Assembly (NCBI GenBank): GCA_027490055.1
Contig: JAIXYV010000055.1
Coordinates: 1-44,953, forward strand
Source of the DNA: Bacteroidota bacterium
GTDB taxonomy: Bacteria > Bacteroidota > Bacteroidia > NS11-12g > UBA955
Direction: 5' to 3'
Length of the DNA stretch: 44,953 bases
The notes under the pieces were generated by a model. That model was not told the DNA's origin. It worked only from the letters and a program-made list of their open reading frames with translations, and ran no database searches. Below are positions 25,668 through 34,591 of this stretch, piece by piece (the stretch's first letter is position 1; every line of letters starts with the position of its first letter). Made by a program: the position numbers and the translations under genes.

Positions 25668-27068
25668 TTAGAAACCGCTAACATTTAAGCGACCGCCAGT
25701 TACACATTTTCCGTTTAGAGAAGATGTAGCAGTAGCGCTGTTCAAAATAGCAGCTTTGATAGTAGCAGCACTGCTAGAACCATTGATAGAAGCATATAAA
25801 GCAACAGCTCCAGTTACGTGTGGCGTAGCCATTGATGTACCGTTGTATGCACCGTAGGTAGAAGCGTTTTTAGACGTTGGTAAAGTAGACCAGATACTAA
25901 CACCTGGAGCACCGATATCAACTGTGCTTGCACCATACTGAGAGAAAGTAGCTAATGTTCCATTGTTAGCGATAGCAGCAACTGCGATGATATTGCTGGA
26001 CGTGTAACCTGAAGGGTAACTTGTAGTCACATCATTGTCAGTACCATTGTTGCCAGCCGCTGCTACGAATAAGATTTCAGCAGCACCAGATCTGTCGATG
26101 GCATCTTTCAAACCTTGAGAGAATCCACCGCCACCCCAAGAGTTGTTGGTTGCTACAATGTTAAGATTCTTTTTGGTTTTAAGATTGGTTACATAGTCAA
26201 CCGCTTTGATAGCGTTTGCAGTTGTTCCACCGTTAGTGCCTAAGAATTTGCATGTGATCATTTTGATATTCCAGTTAACACCTGCAACACCTTTAGCATT
26301 ACCACCTTTGGCACCGATAGTACCAGCAACGTGTGTGCCGTGGTCGTCAGATGAACCATCATAAGTAGAATTGTTGTTACCAGCGAAGTCCCAACCTCTG
26401 ATATCGTCAACGTAACCGTTGGCGTCATCGTCTTTTCTGTTGCCAGCGATTTCGTTAGCATTCACCCACATGTTGTCAGTTAAATCTTCGTGAGTATTCA
26501 TAACACCTTCATCGATGATAGCGATGTATACATCATTAGAGCCAATTTTGTTAGCAGCCCATGGTGTTACAGCACCGATGCCGTATTGGTTAGATGGTGA
26601 GCCTGAGCTACCATACATACCCCAAAGGTTACCATTGGTGTACTGTGGGTCGTTAGAGGTAGCGCAGTGAGTGTAGATGTAATTTGGTTCTGCGAATTCT
26701 ACTTCTGGCATGTTTTTCAGTTGAGAGATAGCTGAGAAAACTTCCATTGGCATGTTTAACAGATAAATACCTTGCATATCACCAGCATCTTTCATTGCAG
26801 CTGTGTGGATGTGCTCCAGAGCTTTTGCGTTAAAGCGACCCATAACATTGGCTCTGCTTTCTGCATTGACTTCTGGTTTGAATTTTACCAATACTTGATT
26901 GGCAACGAATTTAGCACCTGCAGCACCGTTTGCTACTGCCGGAATTGATAGGTCTTGTGAACCTGTTGCTGGGGTTTCAACCTGCTGCGTTTTGCTGCAG
27001 GAAACCAGCATTGCGCTAGCTACTGTAGCTAATGCAATTGTGCGAATTGTTTTGTTTGCGATATTCAT
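25668..27068 (-). CDS. S8 subtilisin-like serine protease, lipoprotein
   Basis: 466 residues from the ATG at 27066-27068 (MNIANKTIRTIALATVASAMLVSCS), chosen because the longer TTG start overlaps the -7 promoter element. The signal ends in a lipobox (LVSC), so it is a lipoprotein. An inhibitor-I9-like propeptide spans about 50-130 (NQVLVKFKPEVNAESR ... VEFAEPNYI). The catalytic triad is Asp near 184 (AIIDEGVMNTHEDL), His near 242 (DDHGTHVAGT) and Ser near 411 (NGTSMATPHVTGA), with the oxyanion Asn in NNSWGGG. The enzyme ends soon after the catalytic domain, with no sorting domain. Acts in the periplasm or on the outer surface; substrate unknown. Confidence 0.94.
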   Translation of the reverse strand: MNIANKTIRTIALATVASAMLVSCSKTQQVETPATGSQDLSIPAVANGAAGAKFVANQVLVKFKPEVNAESRANVMGRFNAKALEHIHTAAMKDAGDMQGIYLLNMPMEVFSAISQLKNMPEVEFAEPNYIYTHCATSNDPQYTNGNLWGMYGSSGSPSNQYGIGAVTPWAANKIGSNDVYIAIIDEGVMNTHEDLTDNMWVNANEIAGNRKDDDANGYVDDIRGWDFAGNNNSTYDGSSDDHGTHVAGTIGAKGGNAKGVAGVNWNIKMITCKFLGTNGGTTANAIKAVDYVTNLKTKKNLNIVATNNSWGGGGFSQGLKDAIDRSGAAEILFVAAAGNNGTDNDVTTSYPSGYTSSNIIAVAAIANNGTLATFSQYGASTVDIGAPGVSIWSTLPTSKNASTYGAYNGTSMATPHVTGAVALYASINGSSSAATIKAAILNSATATSSLNGKCVTGGRLNVSGF

Positions 27069-27080
27069 GATCATTGCCTG

Positions 27081-27112
27081 CAAATTTATAATAATATTAC
27101 CATTAAGTCAAA
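27081..27112 (-). promoter_or_regulatory. Promoter of the subtilase gene (TTTG-N20-TAAATTTG)
   Basis: On the minus strand, TTTG (complement of 27109-27112) and TAAATTTG (complement of 27081-27088) are 20 bases apart, an excellent consensus match. The -7 box ends 12 bases before the chosen ATG, so the leader would be only a few bases. Confidence 0.75.
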
Positions 27113-27252
27113 GTGTAAAAATAATTATTGTAAAGTCCTGTTATGCAATTATAAGTGATTTTAAAGTGATATATTTATTCAAAATCAATGAGTATTTATA
27201 CTCAGTTTGTAGCTCGCATTTAGGGGCAAAATACCCATTTATCCGACAGGCA

Positions 27253-27747
27253 CTAAGCGTTTTTACCTATCTCATCAAGTATATTGATGTCGATTTTTTT
27301 CATCGAGAACAATGATTGGCGCATTTTAGAGGCGATTTCTGGATTGGGGTGCGATAAGTAGTGCTTGAAATTATGGGGTACCACCTGCCACGAAACACCG
27401 TAACGATCGCTCAGCCAGCCACACATTCGCTCTTGTCCGCCTTCTGTGAGTGAATTCCAGAAATGGTCTATCTCCGTCTGGTTCTCACAGGTAATCACCA
27501 TAGAAATGGCCTCGTTAAAAGTGAACTCCGGTCCGCCATTCAAAGCCAGAAAATTTTGTCTGTCCAATGTGAAACTCACTGACATGGCAGTGCCTTCAGG
27601 CATTTGATGGTGTTCGAAGCCCTCTTTGCCGTATCGTTCAATTGAGAGAATCTCTGAATTCATAAATACGCTGGTGTAAAATCTGACAGCTTCTTCGGCC
27701 TGACGATCGAACCACAAACAATTGCTGATACGTTGAGTTATTGGCAT
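27253..27747 (-). CDS. VOC-family (glyoxalase-fold, PhnB-like) protein
   Basis: 164 residues. The layout ISNCLWFDRQAEEAVRFYTSVF ... GTAMSVSFTLDRQNFLALNGGPEFTFNEAISMVITCENQTEIDHFWNSLTEGGQERMCGWLSDRYGVSWQVVP is the PhnB / '3-demethylubiquinone-9 3-methyltransferase-like' branch of the vicinal oxygen chelate superfamily. Members are dimeric and often metal-dependent, and the specific reaction is usually unknown. It lies upstream of the subtilase on the same strand, but the latter has its own promoter, so co-function is not implied. Confidence 0.9.
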   Translation of the reverse strand: MPITQRISNCLWFDRQAEEAVRFYTSVFMNSEILSIERYGKEGFEHHQMPEGTAMSVSFTLDRQNFLALNGGPEFTFNEAISMVITCENQTEIDHFWNSLTEGGQERMCGWLSDRYGVSWQVVPHNFKHYLSHPNPEIASKMRQSLFSMKKIDINILDEIGKNA

Positions 27748-28088
27748 TGATTTAATTAGATTTCAATTATACAAACAAATTTGTTTAAATATTGCTAAAA
27801 AATAGTTAAACACTGAATTTAGTGTTCTGTTCCGCTGTTTTGTTGAATAAAAGTTAAACGCAATTAATAGTTTTTCAGGCCTTTACTGCTATAGATAAAA
27901 CTAATAATTATCAGGGCGTTTTTCTATATCTTATTCATTGTTTTACAAATTGTTAAAGGTTAAAAATATGCAATTATGTGTTGAAAAAAATTAAATGACT
28001 ATCAGTCATATACATAGAATTAATATTGCGTTAAGGTCTATTTAATGAGGACTAATTTTAATATAATTGTGACTTAATATAAAATATA
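27748..28088. other. AT-rich intergenic gap with 14-bp palindrome
   Basis: Contains the perfect palindrome AAACAAATTTGTTT at 27773-27786, 26 bases upstream of the VOC gene start. Upstream of 28089 the best promoter matches are off by one base: TAATTTTA (28053-28060) and TATAATTG (28062-28069), with a TTG at 28026. No coding frame is seen. Confidence 0.5.
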
Positions 28089-29426
28089 ATGAAAAAAATA
28101 TCTACTCAATTCAACTCTCTGAGAAAACTGGCAGCTTTTTGCTTCGTGGCATGCAGCTCTTCAGTTTTTGCTCAGAACGCGCCAATCGATTTCGAATCAA
28201 CTGGCAAAGGTGCTAACTGGACCTGGACTTCTTTTGAAAACGTTGGTAATGCAGCGCTTGAAATCGTTGCTAACCCTGCTACCACAGGTGCTAACACCTC
28301 TGCAACATGTGCTAAATTCACTACCCTTACCGGTGGTCAGCCTTGGGCTGGTTGCCACAGTGCACACGGTGCAGACATCGGCACTTTCACTCTTTCTGCT
28401 TCTAACGCTATCGTTAAAATCATGGTTTACAAATCTGTAATCAGCGATGTGGGTATCAAATTCGCAACTTCTGCTAACGCTTCTACAGGCGAAATCAAAG
28501 TGGCTAATACAAAAACCAACGAGTGGGAAGAATTAACTTTCGACTTCTCTAGCAAAATTACTGAAACCAACGATCAAATTATCATCTTCCCTGACTTCCA
28601 GGCTAGATCTACTGATAATGTTTGTTACTTCGATAACATCACTTTCTCTGCTACTACCAGTGCTCCAAAAGAGCCAACAGTTGCTGCTCCAACCCCAACT
28701 GCCTTAGCTGCTAACGTTATCTCTTTATTCAGTAACGCTTACACCAACAGAACAGTTGATACCTGGAGAACTGGTTGGTCTCAAGCGACTTTAACTGATA
28801 TGCAGGTTGCCGGTAACGATGTTAAAAAATACTCTTCATTAGATTTCGCAGGTGTTGAAACTGTTGGTGCAAATGTTATCGACGCAACTTCAATGGAACA
28901 TTTCAATATCGATGTATGGACGCCAAATGCGACTACTTTCAAATTGAAATTAGTAGACTTCGGTCCTGATGGTGCTTTCCAAGGTGGTGACGATAAAGAA
29001 CACGAATTGTCTTTCACGCCAACTAAAGAGGCTTGGAATACTTACAAAATCGCTTTATCTGACTTCACTGGTTTAACTACCAGAGCTCACATGGCTCAAT
29101 ATATCTTTGTTGGTAACCCTACTGGTACCAGCATCGTTTATATCGACAACGTATACTTCAGCAAAAATGCTTCTACCTCTGTAAACAGCATCGAAACTGC
29201 TAAAGTATCTGTATACCCTAACCCAGCTAACTCAGTATTCACTGTTTCTTCAGCTAATGCTATCGACAACATCACTGTTGTTAATGCTTTAGGTCAGTCA
29301 GTTTATACGGCTGCTCCTGGTACTAACGGTGTATCTGTTGATGCTTCTGCTTTCGCAAAAGGTATCTACACTGTATTAGTGTCTTCAAACGGTCAGACTA
29401 CTGCTTCTAAAGTAGCTGTAAACTAA
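28089..29426 (+). CDS. T9SS-secreted protein with two carbohydrate-binding-like domains
   Basis: 445 residues. A signal peptide covers residues 1-29 (ends SSVFAQ). A first jelly-roll-like domain spans about 31-190 (IDFESTGKGANWTWTSFEN ... VCYFDNITFS). A Pro/Ala linker is followed by a second domain at about 205-355 (VISLFSNAYTNRTVDTWRTGWSQA ... MEHFNIDVWTPNATTFKLKLVDFG ... IVYIDNVYFS), a module often attached to GH16 beta-glucanases in Bacteroidota. A type A T9SS sorting domain (VSVYPNPANSVFTV ... GIYTVLVSSNGQTTASKVAVN) completes the protein. No catalytic domain is present. It probably binds glycan at the cell surface. Its codons are unusually uniform (AAC, TTC, GCT, GGT preferred), suggesting high expression. 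It is first in the glycan block and is followed by two stem-loops. Confidence 0.87.
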   Translation: MKKISTQFNSLRKLAAFCFVACSSSVFAQNAPIDFESTGKGANWTWTSFENVGNAALEIVANPATTGANTSATCAKFTTLTGGQPWAGCHSAHGADIGTFTLSASNAIVKIMVYKSVISDVGIKFATSANASTGEIKVANTKTNEWEELTFDFSSKITETNDQIIIFPDFQARSTDNVCYFDNITFSATTSAPKEPTVAAPTPTALAANVISLFSNAYTNRTVDTWRTGWSQATLTDMQVAGNDVKKYSSLDFAGVETVGANVIDATSMEHFNIDVWTPNATTFKLKLVDFGPDGAFQGGDDKEHELSFTPTKEAWNTYKIALSDFTGLTTRAHMAQYIFVGNPTGTSIVYIDNVYFSKNASTSVNSIETAKVSVYPNPANSVFTVSSANAIDNITVVNALGQSVYTAAPGTNGVSVDASAFAKGIYTVLVSSNGQTTASKVAVN

Positions 29427-29433
29427 TTTAACT

Positions 29434-29469
29434 AAAGTAAGTGATCAGGGTTTTCTGTCACTTACTTTT
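29434..29469 (+). terminator. Stem-loop 1 after the T9SS glycan-binding gene
   Basis: Perfect 11-bp stem AAAGTAAGTGA / TCACTTACTTT with a 13-base loop and a short T-rich end, 7 bases after the stop codon. Confidence 0.75.
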
Positions 29470-29485
29470 GTTTGAATCATAAATG

Positions 29486-29522
29486 ACATGTGGCCTCGCT
29501 CTGAGGTCACATGTTCTTTTTT
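29486..29522 (+). terminator. Stem-loop 2, ahead of the glycosidase gene
   Basis: 12-bp stem ACATGTGGCCTC / GAGGTCACATGT with one wobble pair and a 5-base loop, followed by TCTTTTTT. It ends only 18 bases before the ATG at 29541, so any promoter for that gene lies upstream of it. Confidence 0.75.
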
Positions 29523-29540
29523 CAGAAAACCCAAACAGCC

Positions 29541-30875
29541 ATGAAAAAAACACTACTTCTATATTGCCTAGCTCTCTCGTTTGGCTTATCCGCTCAAACG
29601 AAAGTTGTACTCACTGATTCAGGTTATACCTTCATCAGAAACGGTCAGCCTTACTATGCCAAAGGTCTCGGTGGCGAGGTTAATTTTGATAAGATGGTAG
29701 AAATCGGCGCCAACTCTCTGCGTACCTGGGGTGTCGAAAATGCACAAGCTATTTTAGACGAAGCCCATAAACGCGGTTTAACCGTTATGCTCGGTATGTG
29801 GCTGCAACACGAAAGACATGGCTTCGACTACGACAATAAAGAAAAAGTAAAAGCGCAACTCGAGTACTTCAAAACAGTAGTCGATCGCTACAAAAATCAT
29901 CCTGCAATTCTGCTTTGGGGCATAGGCAACGAGCTCGATCTTAACTACTCCAATACCAATGTCTGGTATGCCGTGCAAGACATCGCTAAATACATTCATG
30001 AAACCGACCCAATGCATCCAACTTCCACCGTAACGGCTGGATTGGATTCAATGGAGGTTCAGTTAATCAGTGCCCGCTGTCCGGACATCGATGTATACTG
30101 CGTCAATACCTATGGTGATATCGGCAATGTGCCATCTAAAATTGGCAAGTTCGGTTGGAATGGTCCGTATATGATTACAGAGTGGGGACCAAACGGTCAC
30201 TGGGAATCACCGCAAACCAACTGGGGTGTTTCAATTGAACAAAGCAGTACCGAAAAATCTCAATCTTACGCCGAAAGATTTGCAAAATACATTCAACCAA
30301 ATTCTGGTCAATGTATCGGCTCATATGCCTTTTTATGGGGCGCTAAACAAGAGTATACCGAAACCTGGTATGGCTTGTTCTCTAAAGATAATCTGCCAAC
30401 AGAACCAATTGATGCCCTTCAAATGGCCTTCACCGGAAAAGCACCTCTTAATCCTGCGCCCTCTATTCGCCAATGTCTGATCGATGGTAAAAACGCTTTT
30501 CAAAGTGTTACCATCAAAGCCGGCGATTTTTATAAAGCCAATGTGCAGGTCGAATTGCCAGATTCATTGAAAAATGCTAACGCAACTTATATATGGCGCA
30601 TCATGGAAGAAAGTACCGATAAAAAATCTGGTGGTGATGTCGAAGAGGCTGCCACAGAAATAGGAGGCCTTATCAAGGGCAAGTCCAATAAGCCTCTAAT
30701 TTCTTTCCGCGCGCCTGACCGCGAAGGCAACTACCGTTTGTTCGTTACCGTCTTACACAATAATAAGGTGGCCTATGCAAATGTACCTTTTAAAGTAACA
30801 CCGCGTTTGCCTGGTGATAAACCTTCCAGAATGATACAACTTAAAACAGTCGATATGTCTTCTTTTGACAACTAA
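29541..30875 (+). CDS. Secreted TIM-barrel glycoside hydrolase/transglycosylase, GH2/GH72-like
   Basis: 444 residues from the ATG at 29541, chosen because it starts the signal peptide (MKKTLLLYCLALSFGLSAQ). The catalytic barrel spans about 25-310: NGQPYYAKGLGG, GANSLRTWGVENAQAILDEAHKRGLTVMLGMWLQ, LLWGIGNELD with the acid/base Glu131, and MITEWGPNG with the nucleophile Glu214. This clan GH-A pattern is shared by the GH2 C-terminal barrel and GH72/GH17 beta-1,3-glucan transferases; the linkage cannot be fixed by eye. A beta-sandwich-like domain follows (about 330-435, YRLFVTVLHNNKVAYANVPFKV). It is exported to the periplasm or beyond, with no lipobox or sorting domain. It is 4 bases upstream of the first barrel gene. 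Confidence 0.87.
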   Translation: MKKTLLLYCLALSFGLSAQTKVVLTDSGYTFIRNGQPYYAKGLGGEVNFDKMVEIGANSLRTWGVENAQAILDEAHKRGLTVMLGMWLQHERHGFDYDNKEKVKAQLEYFKTVVDRYKNHPAILLWGIGNELDLNYSNTNVWYAVQDIAKYIHETDPMHPTSTVTAGLDSMEVQLISARCPDIDVYCVNTYGDIGNVPSKIGKFGWNGPYMITEWGPNGHWESPQTNWGVSIEQSSTEKSQSYAERFAKYIQPNSGQCIGSYAFLWGAKQEYTETWYGLFSKDNLPTEPIDALQMAFTGKAPLNPAPSIRQCLIDGKNAFQSVTIKAGDFYKANVQVELPDSLKNANATYIWRIMEESTDKKSGGDVEEAATEIGGLIKGKSNKPLISFRAPDREGNYRLFVTVLHNNKVAYANVPFKVTPRLPGDKPSRMIQLKTVDMSSFDN

Positions 30876-30879
30876 CAGT

Positions 30880-32823
30880 ATGACAATAAAAAAATATTTA
30901 TCCGCTATCGTACTGTTGTCTGTTGCTGCTGCAATAAATGCTCAGGAGACTGATACGATGCCTACCAGACGAATTCCGGTTGACCCCTTTGTGGTGCAAC
31001 CTATGCCCTTGCCTGAAAGTAAATCCGCTGAAGTGACTGTAGATCCTTACACCAGTCGTCAGCAAATAAATCCTTCTTTTAATAAACCTGTCGATTTTCT
31101 TGACAATCTGGATATCAGTGGCTACTACCGTTTTATTGCTAATTACAGAGAAATGAAAACGGTTTACTCGCATCTCGAAGCCAATAAAAACAATCTTTTT
31201 GTTGGCGATGATAGTCAGATTCCTCAACTGATGCTGAATCTGAAAGGGTATGCTGGAAGTAATACATTTTTTGGCACCGACTTCTTTATGTGGACGCCAC
31301 TGACTGGTGCTGGTCAGGTTGAAAACGTTAAAGGACTTAACCTGGGTATCAGTTTATACGGGAGCTTCACCACTGCACTCGGTAATTTCACGGTTAGAAC
31401 TGGTGGTATTAACTGGTATGCTATGTCGCCTTTTACTTTTCAAACCAATAAAGGCTACAACCGCTATAGTTTATTCGAACGAAATCCATGGGATCCTCAA
31501 ACCGCTAAAGTAGAGTCGCGTTATTCTGAGTTTTATACTTCTGGAGCAATCAATCAAGACCAGCGTTGGGGTAATCAGGCCTTTCATGGTTTAATTATAG
31601 AAGGGGCTCAGTTGCCTAACAATTTCTCATTCAGCGCGCTGGTTGGTAAAACACAATTCGATGGTGGTATGGCGGCATTGCCAAATACTTCTGCCGGCGG
31701 TCGACTGCAAAAATCTTATAAAGGTGAAAATGGCTGGATTGCGATCAATACCTTTAACAATGAAAGTTTGGTCGATTCTCTAAAATCTGTCAAAGCTGGA
31801 TTTAATATGGTAACTGCCGAATGGAAACATCAGTTTAAACATTTTAAAATTTATTCAGAATTAGGAACAGGTAAGAAATTTGCTAGTGGTTACAATGGCG
31901 ACTGGGGTGAAGCTTTATCAGTAAAAGTAACTGGAGATATTCTTAAAAAATTCTCAACCGAATTCCATCTTTACCGTGTGAGTCCGAACGTGTTTAATAA
32001 CAGTTCTATCTTTATTAACTCTTCTATTCAGCAAACGGTACAGTCTAATAACAGTCAGACTCAACCAGTTTTGATTCCTGTTTCAAGTGCGGTATTGCCG
32101 ATAGGTCAGTTGTCCAATAACCGTCAGGGTATAGAGATTAATTCGCAGATCAATTTTGGTCGCCTAAAGAACTCTGTCGGGTATGCCATCTCTGGAGAAA
32201 TGGAAGCCTTGTCTCCATCGATTACTTACACCCATGCTTTCAATAATCTGGCTTTGTCAAGATTCTGGCGCTGGGATTTTCCAAGTGGTGTTGGTCCGTA
32301 CGCCAATCTCAATAAAATCTATCGCTCGGTGTTCGAGACAGTGCGCATGAGTGAGTTGGATGCCAGCGGTAAACCCTTGTACAAAAAGTATTTCAATACG
32401 ATTGAGCTGAATTCAAAATACAAAACCAAGCTTGGAACCAAAGAGATGTACCTGTTTTATCTGGGTTCGTTTAACTCGGTTCAAAACTTCGCATCACCAG
32501 GTGTTGTATTCGGAGAGAAAGCTTTGTTGAGAGCCTACTACCATCAGGCTGAATCGTATCTGAAACTCAATCCAAATTTAGTGCTTACCACATATGCCAG
32601 TGTCGAGCGCATCTTGGGTAATTACAATACACAAACAGATACAGAGACACGCCGACCAAAGAATCAGACGGGCTATAGTATCGCTACTGGCATCGATCTG
32701 CAAATGGGCAAAGGCGTTGGTTTATATATTCGCGAAAGATGGATGAAATATTTTGATTCCAGTTTCGTCAACGACCGTTACCAGGGTTTCGAAACCACCG
32801 TAGAACTTAAAGCATTTTTTTAA
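30880..32823 (+). CDS. Outer-membrane beta-barrel protein 1 of the glycan block
   Basis: 647 residues from the ATG at 30880, 4 bases after the previous stop; the longer frame starts inside that gene. Signal peptide MTIKKYLSAIVLLSVAAAINAQ. The mature protein is a long series of amphipathic strands with many Tyr/Phe/Trp girdle residues (LDISGYYRFIANYREM, GSFTTALGNFTVRTGGINWYAMSP, GLYIRERWMKYFDSSF) and ends ...TTVELKAFF with a terminal Phe, the barrel-insertion signal. No plug or carboxypeptidase-regulatory domain is present, so it is not SusC/TonB-dependent. The family is not recognised. Position suggests an oligosaccharide porin or a surface assembly partner of the next gene. Confidence 0.8.
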   Translation: MTIKKYLSAIVLLSVAAAINAQETDTMPTRRIPVDPFVVQPMPLPESKSAEVTVDPYTSRQQINPSFNKPVDFLDNLDISGYYRFIANYREMKTVYSHLEANKNNLFVGDDSQIPQLMLNLKGYAGSNTFFGTDFFMWTPLTGAGQVENVKGLNLGISLYGSFTTALGNFTVRTGGINWYAMSPFTFQTNKGYNRYSLFERNPWDPQTAKVESRYSEFYTSGAINQDQRWGNQAFHGLIIEGAQLPNNFSFSALVGKTQFDGGMAALPNTSAGGRLQKSYKGENGWIAINTFNNESLVDSLKSVKAGFNMVTAEWKHQFKHFKIYSELGTGKKFASGYNGDWGEALSVKVTGDILKKFSTEFHLYRVSPNVFNNSSIFINSSIQQTVQSNNSQTQPVLIPVSSAVLPIGQLSNNRQGIEINSQINFGRLKNSVGYAISGEMEALSPSITYTHAFNNLALSRFWRWDFPSGVGPYANLNKIYRSVFETVRMSELDASGKPLYKKYFNTIELNSKYKTKLGTKEMYLFYLGSFNSVQNFASPGVVFGEKALLRAYYHQAESYLKLNPNLVLTTYASVERILGNYNTQTDTETRRPKNQTGYSIATGIDLQMGKGVGLYIRERWMKYFDSSFVNDRYQGFETTVELKAFF

Positions 32824-32869
32824 ACACTTAATCTAAAATCACTTGATACAAACTATATATACCAATAGA

Positions 32870-34588
32870 ATGAAGACATTTATAAGAACAATGACAGTAG
32901 CAGCTTTGCTAATTTCAACTGTTCAGCTTCAGGCTCAGAAAACCAAGAAGGTGCAATTTGTCGGAGGGGCCCGTTCTTTAATGAACGCTAACGGACTTAC
33001 CGTTCAGGATACCACTGCTGATACGACTACTGTTAAAAGAAAAAATGGTGGATACGCACTGCTAGATCTTGGCGTTAATATCCGTCCGAATAAAAATACC
33101 GAGATCATGGGGATGTTCAGGATCCGCAACGAGTATGGCGGTTTCTGGGGTGCCGGCGTTAGCTTCGATGTTCGTCAGTTATGGATCAAAGGTATTATCG
33201 CCAATGCGGTCCGTTATCAGTTAGGCGACATCAATATCAAACAATCTAAGTTTACTTTATACAACCACCACGCCGATCAGATTGATTCGTTGCCATTGAT
33301 TTTTCAGCAGCAAAATGCCATCATTGGATACGATAAGTTTTACATGAACAACAATACCTGGCGCATGCAGGGTGCTCATGCTGATTTCGGATTAAGCTTT
33401 GCAAAAATTATCAAAGAAATTAATATCAGTGGTTTCATGACGCGTTTAAATCCTACTGATTTTGGTAGTATTAACGACCGTTTAATGAATGGCTTGAGTC
33501 TTCAAATTATTCAAAGTAAAAGTTTCTCTGCTCAGTTCAACCGCAGTCGCATTTTCGATTTGAAAGGCACTGTAACAACACCAAATATTTTCTCTAACGC
33601 CGTCAATACCGTAGAACTTTCTTACCATAAAATGTTCAGAAGTAAAATCTATAAACTGAGTGCCGAATTGGGTAACAGTCGCTATACACATTCTGAACTA
33701 CCAGGCTACCCAATTATAAAAGACTATTTCATCAACGCTAATGCGCAGTTCAATATGCCTTTCAAACATTTTACTGCTATGCTGGATTATATGAATGTGG
33801 GGCCTGATTTCAGAAGTTTGGGTGCTCAGTCTAAAGACATCAATTACAATCTGCCAACCGCTATGTACAGTCGCATTGGCAATGCTCAGCAGCTCCGCAC
33901 GGTCGGACTGATGGATGTTATTGCTAACGACAATCTATACAACAGAACCATCTCTACTAATCTGATCAGCGAGAGCCAGATCTATAACAATATTTTACCA
34001 TACGGCTTAGCTACATTTAACCGTCAGGGAGTTTTAGCGAAGGTGATGTATAACAACAAAAAAATAGTACAGTTAACAGCCGAAGTGGATGCTTTAAGTG
34101 AGATTAGAGGTCAGGGTAGCGATGCCTTAAAACAGTTCACACAGATTAAAGCATATGCTGGTTTACCTGTTCATCAGTGGTTGTCGTTAAAAAGAAGATT
34201 GCTGGTGCAACTAGCCTGGCAGTCGCAAGCCACCACCAGAACAGCCACCGCCAGTGTAGAGAATGTCGATTTAAAATCTAATCGTTTAAGCGCAGGCATA
34301 CGCTGGGAATTCTCACCGAATTTCGAGTTGATGGGTGGCTTTGTGTCTCAGACTACTCAAGGTAATGACTTTATGCCAGACAGAAATACCTTCACAGAAG
34401 TGGTGTATTTCAATCAGAGCAATTACGATATTCAACAACAGGTAAGCGCTATCGGCGTGCGTTATAACTTCAGTTCAAGAACTTATATCAGTGCCTTATG
34501 GCAATCATCCTTATTTAAAAACGCCTCTAACAAGGTAGTCGATTATACCATGAACCAGGCAGGAATTATTTATAGTATAGCATTTTAA
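32870..34588 (+). CDS. Outer-membrane beta-barrel protein 2 of the glycan block
   Basis: 572 residues from the ATG at 32870, chosen because it gives the signal peptide (MKTFIRTMTVAALLISTVQLQAQ). The strand-rich body (ALLDLGVNIRPNKNTEIMGMFRIRNEYGGFWGAGVSFDVRQLWIKG ... YISALWQSSLFKNASNKVVDYTMNQAGIIYSIAF) ends in Phe, as in outer-membrane barrels. It has no TonB box or plug. It is similar in build but not obviously in sequence to the preceding barrel, so the two may form a pair. The family is not recognised. The next gene (lipoprotein) starts 3 bases after its stop. Confidence 0.78.
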   Translation: MKTFIRTMTVAALLISTVQLQAQKTKKVQFVGGARSLMNANGLTVQDTTADTTTVKRKNGGYALLDLGVNIRPNKNTEIMGMFRIRNEYGGFWGAGVSFDVRQLWIKGIIANAVRYQLGDINIKQSKFTLYNHHADQIDSLPLIFQQQNAIIGYDKFYMNNNTWRMQGAHADFGLSFAKIIKEINISGFMTRLNPTDFGSINDRLMNGLSLQIIQSKSFSAQFNRSRIFDLKGTVTTPNIFSNAVNTVELSYHKMFRSKIYKLSAELGNSRYTHSELPGYPIIKDYFINANAQFNMPFKHFTAMLDYMNVGPDFRSLGAQSKDINYNLPTAMYSRIGNAQQLRTVGLMDVIANDNLYNRTISTNLISESQIYNNILPYGLATFNRQGVLAKVMYNNKKIVQLTAEVDALSEIRGQGSDALKQFTQIKAYAGLPVHQWLSLKRRLLVQLAWQSQATTRTATASVENVDLKSNRLSAGIRWEFSPNFELMGGFVSQTTQGNDFMPDRNTFTEVVYFNQSNYDIQQQVSAIGVRYNFSSRTYISALWQSSLFKNASNKVVDYTMNQAGIIYSIAF

Positions 34589-34591
34589 CAT

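Noticed and set aside
26899-27315. Plus-strand 138-codon frame
   Set aside because: It is antisense to the subtilase N terminus and its promoter, with poor composition.
30880-32823. SusC-like TonB-dependent transporter
   Set aside because: Too short, with no plug domain, TonB box or carboxypeptidase-regulatory N-terminal domain visible.
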